A DNA stretch of 64,000 nucleotides from Undaria pinnatifida (lineage: Eukaryota; Sar; Phaeophyceae; Laminariales; Alariaceae). This document shows positions 22,441 to 32,439 of this stretch, piece by piece. A program made the position numbers and the translations under genes. The notes beneath the pieces were generated by a model. The model saw only the letters and a program-made list of their open reading frames with translations. It was not told where the DNA came from and searched no databases. The DNA lies in assembly GCA_012845835.1 (NCBI GenBank), contig JABAKD010000025.1:7096989-7160988 (forward strand). Direction: 5' to 3'. Each line of letters begins with the position of its first letter. Positions within the stretch are counted from its first letter, which is position 1.

Positions 22441-23831
22441 TTTCTTATAGGTGATGGAAATATCCACCGTCTCGGCCAAGTAGCGAAGTAGGTATTTCGC
22501 CGCCGCCATGTGTGCTTTAGACGGTTTGGAAATCGCCCTCGTTGATTGGTTGAAGGCGTACAAGATGCCATGGCGAGTCACCTGTCCGAGGTACACTACA
22601 CTGCCCGTGATAGCCTGGAAACGCTGCTTCTCCTCCTTGCTCAGAAGCATCTCATCCGGCCGGTCCAGCGAAAGCTCTGTTCCCACACCAGGTGTGTGCG
22701 CAGGATTGCAGCTTGCCCTGCCGTATCGCTCCAGTAGGGACTTAGTGTAGTTTCCCTGGGAAATGGTCACCGTCCCCTTCTCGCGGTTACGGGTGACGCC
22801 CATCGCGAGCACGAGCGACACGCCTCCCATATCCGCCATTGCGAAGCGGCTCATCAGCTTTTGTTTGATTCGATTGAGTCCGGTGAGGTTTTTTCAAGCA
22901 GTACAACATCGTCGACGTACAGGGTCATGATGATGATATCGCTCCCCTCCGAGTAGGTTTAGACGCACGGCACCGCACGGGAGACTTTCGAAGCCGGTTT
23001 CCACCAGATGTCCGTCGATTGTGTCCCACCAAATGGTTGGGCTCTAACGAAGGTCATGCAGGCTTTTCAAAAGCCTCATGGCCATTGGGACTCCGTTCTC
23101 GTCAAACTCTTTCGATCCGGGTGCCATCTTGACGTACACTTTCTTCCGTGACATTGGCATTCAGAAACGCGGTGTTGTAGCCCAGCTGCCAGCACTCCAG
23201 ATTGTATTCCGCCGCTATCGACAGTACCATGCGGATGCTCTGGATCTTGCACACAGGGGCGAACATGCTGCTGCAATCAACGTCAGCCAATTGTCCCCCC
23301 ACGCAAGAACAGAAACGTGCCCCTTGTACTAGTTGTTGTCCTCGACTTTGTAGACCCATCGACTGTCGATACTCTTGTGCCTTGTGGGGACGGCGGTCAT
23401 TGGCAGGAGGGTATAGGTATTGACGTTGTTCTTTTTTAGGCTTTGCCAACACTCCCTAGTCTGAGGCCGCCTTCCACTGCGTCTTGGCCGGTAGGGTCAT
23501 AGCTTCTTTGAAAGTGTTAGGAATTAGTTCCATGTTCTCCCCAGTCCCACAGTTTTGAACGTTGGTCGCGGCGTAGGCGTGCTGCAAGGCTGAGCCCGCT
23601 TCGTTCGTCTCGTGCGCAATATCCGATAGACTCATCTTGGTGTAGAGCTTCAGTCCTTGACGCAGGAGTCGCTTCCAGGCTAATGCTCCCTCTGTTGGAG
23701 CGGCGATGATGCGGCAGACGATTGTTCCAGGGAAGCTGCCTAGTAATAAAATGGTTGTTCCAGATGTTCGAGAACGCCCTCCTGCGGATCTCCCTCTGGC
23801 GATGTTCCATCTTGCATAATGCCTCCTTCAA
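22440..23831 (-). pseudogene. Copia reverse transcriptase remnant
   Basis: The minus strand shows TFKEAM, then AAEYNLECWQLGYNTAFLNA, then KKVYVKMAPGSKEFDENG, LKSLHDL, the intact catalytic box TLYVDDVVLL (YVDDVV at 22902-22919), and MGVTRNREKGTVTISQGNY with SKPSKAHMAAAKYLLRYL. These are the standard Copia reverse transcriptase landmarks in order. Stops and frameshifts occur throughout. In the first catalytic motif (normally QLDV-TAFLNG) the aspartate position is glycine (QLGYNTAFLN; codon at 23180-23182), so one catalytic residue is lost while the YVDD pair survives. Confidence 0.9.
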
Positions 23832-24830
23832 GGATGCCCTCCGCCGACGGTCCTCCGGACATAAAACCCTCGAGCGGCAATTCTGCGATTTCTCAGGCCA
23901 CTATTTTCCTTTGGGTGATTTTGATGATCCGATCCAAGTTGGTTGGTTCGCTGAGAGCCCGCCTGTGGTCATGTGGTCCACAGAAGCAGTACTAAGGGGT
24001 TCCGACACCGATGTGTAATCGTGAAGGTCTCGCAAAATGTCGTCTTCTGTGATGTAATTGTGGACGTCCGTTGCGTTGCTCGACTGAAGAAGCTGCGTAT
24101 AGGTTACCTCCGACGGTGGCGGAAGCATTCGGGATGGCGCCTCGATGAAGATAGCGTTTCTGTTCTTCATGATGCGCCGGGTCACTGGATTGTAGACGCG
24201 GTAGGTCTTACTGTTGTTGCCACATCCTACCAGTCGTCCTTCCACCGCCTTGAGTTCGAGCTTTTAGGAATGCCTCTCGATGTGGACGAAGGCTCTGGCA
24301 TCGATGACTCGAAGAAGCCGAACATCCGGATCCGTTCCGTGTAGCAGCTTCTACGGGGACTGTACGCCGATAGTGGAATATGGCGCTCTGTTCCCCAGGA
24401 ACGCCTCAGTAAACATGAAATCCGGAGGGAAAGCGTAAAGATCGTACCCCAGCTATTGAAGTGGAATTGTGAAGTTGTCTGTCTGTCCAACCTTGGGGTG
24501 TTCATGTCAGAAATGGGCACGATACCGTTTCGCGCCGCTTGTTACTCCGAGAACAGATTACGGCCTACGCCGGGCGCAACCAGGCTCAAACGTTTGACTA
24601 ACCGCCGTACTCCTTTGTCGTCAGTGACATAGCCCCAGAGAAACCCCTGCGCTGTACCAATCAATTTTCCCCCCCTCGGCGATTGAGATGGTTTTTATCG
24701 TATCGAAGATCTTGTACTCGTCCAACATGTCACGCAGTCTGGGGATAATGGCATGATCGAAAATAGTGTCCGGACGAGCTTCTGTCCACCAGCACGTTCA
24801 CGGACTTGCCGTAGGTTGCTGCAGTGGGCT
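23831..24830 (-). pseudogene. Copia protease and integrase C-terminal remnant; integrase core missing
   Basis: At 24760-24789 the minus strand reads VDRSSSGHYF where the family has VDSGASGHYF, so the D-S-G active site is altered; the next bases continue in another frame as DHAIIPRLRDMLDEYK. After ISDMNTPRLDRQTTS (about 24500) the sequence passes directly to FMFTEAFLGNRAPYSTIG (about 24410) and then LLRVI.ARAFVHIERH, VEGRLVGCGNNSKTYRVYNP and MKNRNAIFIE. The zinc-binding and DDE core normally between these is absent, an internal deletion. Confidence 0.8.
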
Positions 24831-25459
24831 TGCCGCCCCCGCCGTAGGATCAGCCGTGAGAGCCGACCCTTTCTCCGTGCTGGCGATGCCCTCAAATTTT
24901 TCGGGCTGTCCTTGGTGTTCGTCAAGACCATGCGGGGATAAAGGGGGTTAACGAATGAGAGCCGCAGATAGTGATTCATGGCCATCACCACCAGAGCACG
25001 GCTGATCGCAGCCAGAATGACGGCGATGCGGCCGCGAAGCTCCAGTTCCCGGACTGGTCCTTTCTCGATCGTAAAGGCCGAGTCGCGAGTCTCCCCTCCG
25101 CTGACGCCGCTGAAAGATCCGAACAGCTCGCGAGTGTCGTCTGGTTCATCTATGGGCCCGAATGGCCAGAAAGGTTCATGCTCTACCAGTCCTTCCACCG
25201 TGGTAAACGAGATAGGGTGGTCGGGGTCTTAAAAAGCGACAGAGGTTGCGCTCCCGCTTGCATGGCTAAATTGCTGCGGATGCTGCATTCGCCAATCCGC
25301 GTTGCTGTGCGTAGTGGACCTATGGAAAGAACACCATTGCTTTCCGTCAGTCCTTCTCCTCGCGCCTCCGGGTGCTGCTTTGTCTTGCCGGGGCGTGTGC
25401 TGTGAACGTTGGACTTGCTGGCCCGACTGACGGGGCCCACGCTGATGCTCGTTTTCCTT

Positions 25460-26410
25460 CAAGAGGGCGCAGTCTTCTATGGCGTGTCCGAGTCCTTTGT
25501 AGTAGGTGCACTGCACGTTACTACCGTTTGGTCGCCGCCTTCATCGCAGTGCCGCGACCGGAGATCGGCTTCGCGCTGAAAGGGCGCGAGAGGTTGTCGA
25601 CGTACATGGTGTGTACCATGTGCCGGATGTCGTCCAGCCCAAAGTCTCGCCTCTCGTAGCTGGCGGTGTATTACTCTCTCATATTCAACGGGGAGAGCAC
25701 GTAAAATATTATACTCGTACCTCTCGCCATGCACCGTGTGCCCCATTTCCTGAAGTAGATAATGGCATTCGTCCAGGATGAAGAAATCATCGTCCGGATC
25801 TTGCCCGAGGGTCCATTTTGGCGTTGACGAGCTACTCATGGCTCGCCCTTCTGGCCTCCTTAAGTGTAGCCGTTGTATTTTTCCGTGAGAATCTTCCACG
25901 CCGCCTGTCCGTGCCCCGCGCCATCTCCGGCCGCGTGCCCTCAATACTTTTCACGGTGTTGTTGGCGGAGCTGGATGTGGAGAGAAGTAGTAGGCTCCAG
26001 AGGTCTTGGTTTGCTTGAGTCCATGTCCGTTCAGCGATGACATCAAGCGTTGATGTGTCGGCGCTGCTCGGTGTAGATGACGGCTGGACTTTGCCTTGAA
26101 ACACCTCGAAGACGGGGTTGCTGTATAGCGAACGGCCAACGCCAAGCTTGATCTGGTACTCGTGGAAAGTAGCCTTGTTCATGCCGACGGAGACCGGGCA
26201 GTTCTTGATAACTGCCTGGTCTGAGTGTTGTTGGACGCAACGCTCTCCATGGCGACTAGTTGTACTTGGCGCAAAAGGAGGGTCTGCTCCTCCTTCGGCG
26301 ATATATGGTCTATACACCTTTGTATTAAAAGTGAACCCGAGTCTCGCAGCCATCCCATGGGAAGGGTGCAGCATCAGAAAGTCCCTGAGGTCCTCACATG
26401 AAGAGCCCAA
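25460..26410 (-). pseudogene. Copia gag remnant with zinc knuckle
   Basis: A start ATG at 26410 (minus) opens about 170 codons. The gag-type core includes DLWSLLLLSTSSSANNTVKS, then in another frame GHGQAAWKILTEKYNGYT, then LLQEMGHTVHGERYEYN and ILRALPVEYERV (UBN2-like, the usual Copia gag pattern). At about 25470-25515 a CCHC knuckle reads CTYYKGLGHAIEDC; the second cysteine is tyrosine. At least three frame changes are visible. Glutamine-rich sequence follows the knuckle. Confidence 0.8.
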
Positions 26411-26414
26411 TATC

Positions 26415-26640
26415 TCACCCGAAAAATGACTTCGAAGGCATCCGTTAGCACAACCCGACCAAGCTTCTATGCCTTCGTCCTAAAACAATATGTACTCGTG
26501 AAATGACTCGACTAATGACCAACTGATAGTTCCTCACTTGAGAAGCTCAATCGGACAGGTAGATTATTAGTTAATCCAACAACTGCAACCCCTACTGTGG
26601 GATGACTCCTCGGTCGAGGTGTTGAAAAACCACGTGTCCG
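26415..26640 (-). mobile_element. Copia 5' leader
   Basis: Between gag and the right flank. It shares landmarks with 36725-37060 (ATGACTYCRAAGGCATYCRTT, CCGACCA, TTCTATGCC, GGTAGTTCCTC), showing a second family member there. Confidence 0.6.
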
Positions 26641-26890
26641 AGCCTGTATCAGGCTGCTGTAATCACGCTGGACTGCTGTGTGTAGCAGTGCCAATCAGAA
26701 CTGCTGTAGTGTGAAACGGTTTCAGTGCTAAAATAATGACTGCTGTGCGTAGCAGTGCCAATCAAACCGAGCTGCTGTGTGCAACAGTTTCAATGATAAA
26801 ATAAAGGCTGCTGTATGCAGCAGCAGTGCCAATCAAACCGAATTGTGTAACAGTTAGTGCTAAAATAATGCTCCCGATTATGGGCCGGCA
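26640..26890. repeat. Minisatellite, about 50-65 bp units
   Basis: GACTGCTGTGTGTAGCAGTG, CCAATCAAACCGA, GTGCTAAAATAAT recurs about four times inside the Copia leader; CTGCTG..CAGCAG gives each unit hairpin potential. Confidence 0.7.
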
Positions 26891-27232
26891 GGCTGAAATT
26901 ACAGAAAACCAAGCTAGGCCGGGCCGCTGAAGAAACAAAACTCACGCTGGACTGCTGTGAGTGCAATTTTTGGCTCCGGGTCCACCAAGGTTCTCGATGC
27001 GAGCACGACGCTGAAAACGAGGCTCTTCAACTAACAAAGAGTACTACCAGATGGTAGTGCGCAGTAAACTGCAAACGCTGGTACAGGTGGCTGTTGTTTG
27101 GACCGACCAAGACACGCTGTGTCGAATATGTCAGATTTGATGACGCTTGAAAACTGTGCCGCTTGTAGGCAAGAAAACATTAGGACGATGAACTGTGATA
27201 CGTTCACACGCTGGAATGACAAGTGTGAGCAG

Positions 27233-27912
27233 TAGTTGTTTCCACGACTTCTACCGAGTTTCTAGTTCCAGAACCAACCGTGAGTGTACGATGTCTACGT
27301 TCGTTGCCTATTGTGCTCGAGAAGCCTACAGACGGTTTCGGGACGGTCAAGAACTTTCCTTGTTATATAGCTCTCCAAATAGACTAATACTCCTAAAAAA
27401 GTACGATGTATCCTACGTAAAAACCTCACCCTACAACATAAAACCACGATTGATTACTGGGGCAACGATTGATTCCTGTCGCGAACAGCATCAATATCAC
27501 GGCTGCTTTTTTTTTTTTTTTTTTTTCATCCTCCGGTGGATGGGGAAAAATAAAGCTTTAGCTCACCACACTTCCACGTATTTTCATACGCGTCGTGTGT
27601 CGATTTAACTCAGTTGCTTTCGCAGCCCAACGCTAGCTGGCGCACCCTTCGTGTCCCATTGTAGGTATAGCGTAAGCTGCTGTTTATTTTGTGCGGCATA
27701 ATAACCTGATACTTGGAATCCGATAGGTTTTAGGCTACGCTAGGATACGCATTGACTAGACTACGACAATAATGATGAGGTGGCAATGTTACACCGATGA
27801 ACGAACAACTATGGGCTACCTGCTACTACTACTACTACTACTGCTGCTGTGGCGTTGCATGCAGCAAGTGCCAACAGCAGGGAGCTGTACTTTCGCTACT
27901 ACTGTGTGTTGT
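27233..27912 (-). repeat. Right direct repeat flanking Copia (candidate 5' LTR), split by a SINE-like insertion
   Basis: Homologous to 21110-21541. Without the insertion at 27507-27677 it is about 510 bp. On the minus strand it ends GGAAACA before the element interior, fitting an LTR end, but no recognisable tRNA primer-binding site follows. It also contains a (TAC)n expansion near 27822-27845. Confidence 0.5.
27507..27677 (-). mobile_element. SINE-like element S, copy 1 (full length)
   Basis: On the minus strand it starts GCTTACGCTAT, passes ATGGGACACGAAGGGTGCG, AACTGAGTTAAATCGACAC, AAAATACGTGG, TGTGGTGAGCT, TTTTTCCCCATCC, CCGGAGGATG and ends in poly(A) of about 20. The 21110-21541 copy shows the uninterrupted target (CACGGCTGCTGTTTGTTTTG); GGCTGCT/GCTGCT flanks the insertion, a short target duplication. 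No coding capacity. Confidence 0.8.
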
Positions 27913-28019
27913 CTTCGCTTTCAACCGTTTTTCTACCCAACATCTGATTCAGTACACCCAGAGTCCGTGCTGATTCTTCATCCTAGAGAGGTACAAATTA
28001 GACTAGTCTATCTAGACTA

Positions 28020-28150
28020 CGTGATCACAAACTGTGAAACAGATTAAACAGATTAAACCAAAACCAGAACAATCAATTGCAATTCGTCCGGGTAAAACAA
28101 GTGAAATGCTAGCGTACGGGGTACGAGAACACAACAAAACTAGCCAGACC
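28020..28150 (+). repeat. Dispersed repeat shared with 60335-60445
   Basis: AACCAAAACCARA, ATCRCAA, GTGAAATGC.AGCG, GTACGARNAAC, AAAAC.AGCCAGA in the same order. Confidence 0.5.
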
Positions 28151-28500
28151 TGCGGTAGAAAAACAAACACATAGACCATACAAACAAGAAGGGAAAAAGA
28201 AAAAAAAGGGAAGAAAAACGAAACAAAACAATGCAAACCAAACTTCTTCAGGTACGAGGTGTTCTGAATAATGTTATGCAACAAGTCGGAAAGGAAAGGC
28301 TGCAAGAATAGACTAATAACATACGTGCTGAAGAGAAACAGATACACGTTGCACGGGCAAAAACAACACGAAGGAGAGTAAGAAGATGCCGGCATAAGCT
28401 CGTGGTGTGTTTTCGGGGAAGCCGAAGTAGAAAAACAGCAGTTTCATCAACTCCCTTGCGCGATGAGCGTTGCCTATATTAACAAAAAAAAAAGTAGAAA
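28150..28500. other. No gene seen; A-rich
   Basis: 28185-28225 is A/G-rich. Minus-strand frames here are low-complexity Phe/Ser. Confidence 0.4.
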
Positions 28501-29005
28501 AAGCACCGTAAGAGCTGCACGAGCTGTACTGTACTGCTGTCTTGTTGTAATGGTACCACTTCCACCATCCTTCAAACCGCGGCCGCCACGAGTGGCAAGG
28601 AACTATAGACCGGTACACCCGTCACTGACTTCACCGCCGGCGGAGGTCGTCTTCGAGGAGGAGGCGATGGTTCTTTGTTGCGGCGTCTTGTGAGTGAATG
28701 AACTCGATCTGCCTCGTGATTTATTTTGGTGAAGGCGAAAGAAAACAGAGCAGTTTCACCAAAATTATTTACCGGTATCTTAAAAAATGCTGAAAACCTC
28801 TGCTGTTGTTGTTGTATGCGCTGTGTATGATGCTGTCGACTTGTGCTGTTGCACTCGTACCGTACAAGGCCAACTACGCCTCAATCCGCCGCTACTAGTC
28901 TATACCATAATCGGTGGCGAGCTTGTGTAGCCTGGGCAACGTGGGGTGTGGAGGCGATTCAAAATTTGCTTGTTTTCCTTTCGAGAAGACATTAGTCTTG
29001 TCTAT

Positions 29006-29006
<1 letters not shown>

Positions 29007-29043
<37 letters not shown>

Positions 29044-29070
29044 CTACTACAACAACAACAACAACAACGA
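29007..29070 (+). repeat. (CAA)n microsatellite
   Basis: ACAACAACA over about 64 bp with one CTACTA interruption. Confidence 0.9.
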
Positions 29071-29383
29071 CAACAGTTTCGCCGCTTGGCTTGCCTGAAA
29101 AATGAAGAACTTGCTGTTAAACGAGCTGTATTGCTGTCTTGTTGTTTACTCGCACCGTTCTCTCGGGGAGCCTCACACTGCTTGCCGCCACAAGCTGTGA
29201 CGGCATGTGCTTGGGCGAGGCGAACTGTAAATGCTCGTGTAGCCGGGTCATTTTCTTGTGGGGAACCATCGGTAAAGGGCTCTCTAGCTCTGCGTCTTGC
29301 CGAGCGTGTGATATTGTACCAAAGTACTGCAGTAGTAGTTGAACAATGAAGAAGCAACGAGTGTGAAGGTTGTTGTTGTTGGT

Positions 29384-29638
29384 GGTGGTGGTGGTGGTAG
29401 TGGTGGTGGTGGTGGTGGTGGTGGTGGTGGTGGTGGTGGTGGTGGTGGTGGTGGTGGTGGTGGTGGTGGTGGTGGTGGTGGTGGTGGTGGTGGTGGTGGT
29501 GGTGGTGGTGGTGGTGGTGGTGGTGATGGTGGTGGTGGTGGTGGTGGTGGTAGTGGTGGTGGTGGTGGTGGTGGTGGTGTTGGTGGTTGTGGTGGTGGTG
29601 GTGTTGTTGGTGGTTGTGGTGGTGGTGGTGGTGGTGGC
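29384..29638 (+). repeat. (GGT)n microsatellite
   Basis: About 255 bp, nearly pure GGT for the first 140 bp, later with GAT, AGT and GTT interruptions. Poly-Gly, poly-Val and poly-His frames here are artefacts. Confidence 0.95.
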
Positions 29639-30204
29639 AGGAAGTGAAAGTGAGTCCATCGTTCAGAAAGCGACCCTTCTTGTGGCGCCTTGTGTAGGGG
29701 ACCGATAAACTCGATCTCGTGTTTTTGTTTGAATGAAGACGAAAGGGAACAGCCGTTTCATCGATTGCGTTGCATGAAAAACAAACACGCAGAAGAAAGA
29801 ATCGTTCGTTGTAGCGTAGGTCATACTTACCGATACTGTTGTTCTGTTGCTGCTGTACTCGTACCACGGCCATGAAGTATCTCGTGGCTGACCGCCGAAA
29901 GCAGTGACGACCTGTATCCGAAGCGACACGGACCGTAAAGACGAACCGGCTTGATGCTTCACTCGTGGGGCACGAGGTGTACAAGGGGACAGGTTCTCTT
30001 CCTCCGCATCTTATTACCCATAGTTTAGTGTGATATCCACGTTTATTCGCGTTAATCGTGGTGGTACTGTACTACTGTAGTGAAATGATATCCGAACAAG
30101 ACGATTCAGCGACTGAAGGTTAATGGCAGTGGAACACCGTCGCGGTCTCGGTATTGGTGTCGGTAGTGCTGATGGTATTGGTGTGGTGTTGATGGTGTTG
30201 GTGT

Positions 30205-30310
30205 TGGCGTTATTGGTGGTGGTCGTCGTCGTCGACGTGATGGCGGCGCTGGTGGTGGTGGTGGTGGTGGTGATGGTGGTGGTGGTCGTGGTGGTGGTGG
30301 TGGTGACAAC
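30205..30310 (+). repeat. (GGT)n tract
   Basis: GTGGTGGTGGTGATGG over about 100 bp, in the same repeat-F context as 29384-29638. Confidence 0.85.
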
Positions 30311-30612
30311 GGTGAGTGATGGTGAAGATATGAAAGGCAGTCCATCAAGCAGGAGGCGAGAGTTTTTGTGGTGTCTTCCGTGGGGGGCCGATGAACTCCA
30401 TCTATATCTTGTTTTGTCTGGGTAAAGACGAAGGGGAACAAGCGTTTCATCGATAGCCTTTCATAAAAAAACTACCTAAAAGCAGTGCAGAAAGAAAGCA
30501 TCGTTCATTGATGTATCGCAATTTTCGGTACCCAATTCCCTTACGGGAATAGGTCTATACTGCGGTGGATCCAACACAAAAGCAGATAAAAAACCTACTC
30601 CTTTCGAGTAAT

Positions 30613-30710
30613 ACCTGGAGTCTCTAGTCCAGGCAGTGAACTTGGGATTACATCCAATAAACGGTGGGTCGTAGGTTCGATTCCCACCGCCTTCATACTT
30701 CAGTTTTTTC
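30613..30710 (+). ncRNA. tRNA-like / Pol III-type module
   Basis: TAGTCCAGGCAGTG resembles an A box, followed about 40 nt later by a strong B box, GTAGGTTCGATTCCCACC, and a T6 terminator at 30703-30708. TTGG..CCAA can pair around ATTACAT like an anticodon arm. No acceptor stem closes it, so it is more likely a tRNA-derived repeat or pseudogene than a working tRNA. Confidence 0.35.
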
Positions 30711-30839
30711 TCCCGAAAAAGAAAAAGGGAAAATAATGTCTTTGCGAGCGTACGCGCTGGAGACGTAAAAGGTTATGATAGTTTGCGCCTGGGTACTATG
30801 GTAGTGCGTGTGGCAAGGAGAGAGTCCCAGAGATCCCGG

Positions 30840-30990
30840 TTATGAAGTCGGTGAGAGTCATTTGGCGGACTCGCAAACATACCTTTTGTTGGATATGTAG
30901 CACTACCAACTGAGCTGCGTAGTCACGTGACTACGTACCAGGTAGCTCAGCGGGTCGGAGTGTTATATAATCACCAACACTAGACTATAT
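30840..30990. repeat. Head-to-head tRNA 5'-half-like modules around a palindrome
   Basis: The perfect palindrome CGTAGTCACGTGACTACG (30918-30935) is flanked rightward by GGTAGCTCAGCGGGTCGGAG and leftward, on minus, by CAGCTCAGTTGGTAGTGC. Both are canonical tRNA D-arm/A-box sequences pointing away from the centre. Confidence 0.5.
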
Positions 30991-31369
30991 CACCAACATA
31001 ATCGACGAGGGGTGGATGTGACAACGATCCTGCTCCCCGTCGATAATTTTCCTGTCACACCCGTAGCCGACATGGCGCAGACAGTGAAGACAGTACCTCA
31101 GCATACTTTTGTTGTGAGGCACGCGGTCAAAGGGCTCTCTCTCTCCTTAGCGCCTGCGCGCTATACCGAGGGTTGCAATGGTGGTGGTGTGGAAACGATT
31201 AGCCTCGGTAATTTTCTTGTGAGGCATGTGGACTAAGGGCTTTCTTTGGCTCTCTGCATCTGACCACGAGTGGTACCAACATAACATTATGGTAGTCGTA
31301 TTACATTGACAGCAGTGGAACAAGATGTAACAACGTCTGCAGATGGTCGGCGGTCGAACGCCGCCGTGA

Positions 31370-31960
31370 TGATCGTGGTGGTCGTGTTGGCGGTAGTGGT
31401 GGTCGCGGTGGTCGTTGTGGTGATAGCGGTGGTGATAGCGGTGGTGGCGGTGATGTGGTGGTTGGTGGTGTTAATGGCGATGACGGTGGTGGTGGTGGTC
31501 GTGGCGGCGGTAGTGGTGGTGGTTGTGGTGAAGGCGGTGGTGGTGATGGCAGTAGTGGTGGTGGTGGTGGTGATGGTGCGGTGGTGGCGGTAGTAATGGT
31601 GGCTTGTGGTTGGTGGGTTGGTGGTTGGGGGTGGTGGTTGTGGTGGTTGTGGTGGTGGTGGTGGTGGTGGTGGTGGTGGTGGTGGTGGTGGTGGTGGTGG
31701 TGGTGGTGGTGGTGGTTGGGGGGGGGTGGTGGCGGTAGTAATGGTGGCTGGTGGTTGGTGGGTTGGTGGTTGGTGGTGGTTGTTGTTGTTGTGGTGGTGG
31801 TGGTGGTGGTGGTGGTGGTGGTTGTGGTGGCGGTAGTAATGGTGGTTAATGGTTGGTGGGTTGGTGGCTAGTGGTGGTTGTTGTGGTGGTGGTGGTGGTG
31901 GTGGTGGGTGTAGTAGTAGTGGTGGTGGTGATGTGGTGGTGGTTGTGTGGATGGCCGACC
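31370..31960 (+). repeat. (GGT)n tract, about 590 bp
   Basis: GGT with GCG, GTA and TTG interruptions, nearly pure at 31645-31715. AGTAATGGTGGCTKGTGGTTGG occurs three times at about 90-140 bp spacing. Confidence 0.9.
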
Positions 31961-32439
31961 TGACAGCGGTTAACGTGGATAGCCGGTCAGAGTAGCTGGT
32001 TAGGAAAAATATCGATTTTTGGAGGGGGCAGTGGCAAGCCCTCTCGGTCCAACCGCGATTGATCCTTCGACGAGGCGTTACGGCCTGAAAAAAGTGCAAA
32101 TGCAGCTCTGACAGGAAGACAGTACTAGTAGTTAATTTGGAATACTTTGAAGATGCTCTCGGTATTATAACAACTGCCGCGACCAACGGCTTCGTATCGC
32201 GGCGAAAAAGATTGCTGGCACAAACAGCGAATGTTCTAACAATGCGCGAATATCAGTATATGCGGCTCCTTTGGTCCCCGTAGGTTCTCACAAACGGTCT
32301 AAGACTATCGAAGGAAGAGAAGAATCAACGAATATCATAATCATACTATCATGCACCGGTACCAGGTATTGTTGCCTATTATATAACACCGCAGCAATTA
32401 TTTTTAGGGTGTTCCCGTGTTGTTTTGATTTATTCAGAA
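31961..32439. other. No gene seen
   Basis: Non-repetitive spacer; contains TACCAGGTA at 32360-32368. Confidence 0.4.

Larger units (their letters stand above)
21110..27912 (-). mobile_element. Degenerate Ty1/Copia-type retrotransposon
   Basis: Read on the minus strand, the order is gag-like domain, zinc knuckle, protease-like segment, integrase C-terminal part, reverse transcriptase, RNase H, the Copia order (integrase before reverse transcriptase). Direct repeats at 27233-27912 and 21110-21541 sit in the LTR positions. Every domain is broken by stops or frameshifts, the integrase core is missing, and a SINE-like element has landed in the right flank. Insertion is therefore old and the copy cannot act on its own. 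Confidence 0.85.
28500..31960. repeat. Higher-order repeat F with embedded GGT and CAA microsatellites
   Basis: Landmarks recur in order: GRTRAACTCSATCT then GTGAAGRCGAAAG.GAACA..CGTTTCATCGAT (28699, 29706, 30394) and TTTTCTTGTGRGG..AAGGGCTYTCT (29250, 31110, 31210), then GTACCAA..GTA, GAACAA, then a GGT tract. Copies are diverged and unequal in length (about 0.7-1 kb). Confidence 0.55.

Noticed and set aside
22113-26694. Plus-strand frames across the Copia region
   Set aside because: Antisense shadows of recognisable minus-strand Copia domains.
29339-29708. Long poly-Gly, poly-Val, poly-His and poly-Thr frames
   Set aside because: All are translations of a GGT microsatellite in different frames; no splice or start context.
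31287-32186. 299-codon minus-strand frame rich in Thr, Pro and His
   Set aside because: Over two thirds of it is the complement of a GGT tract.
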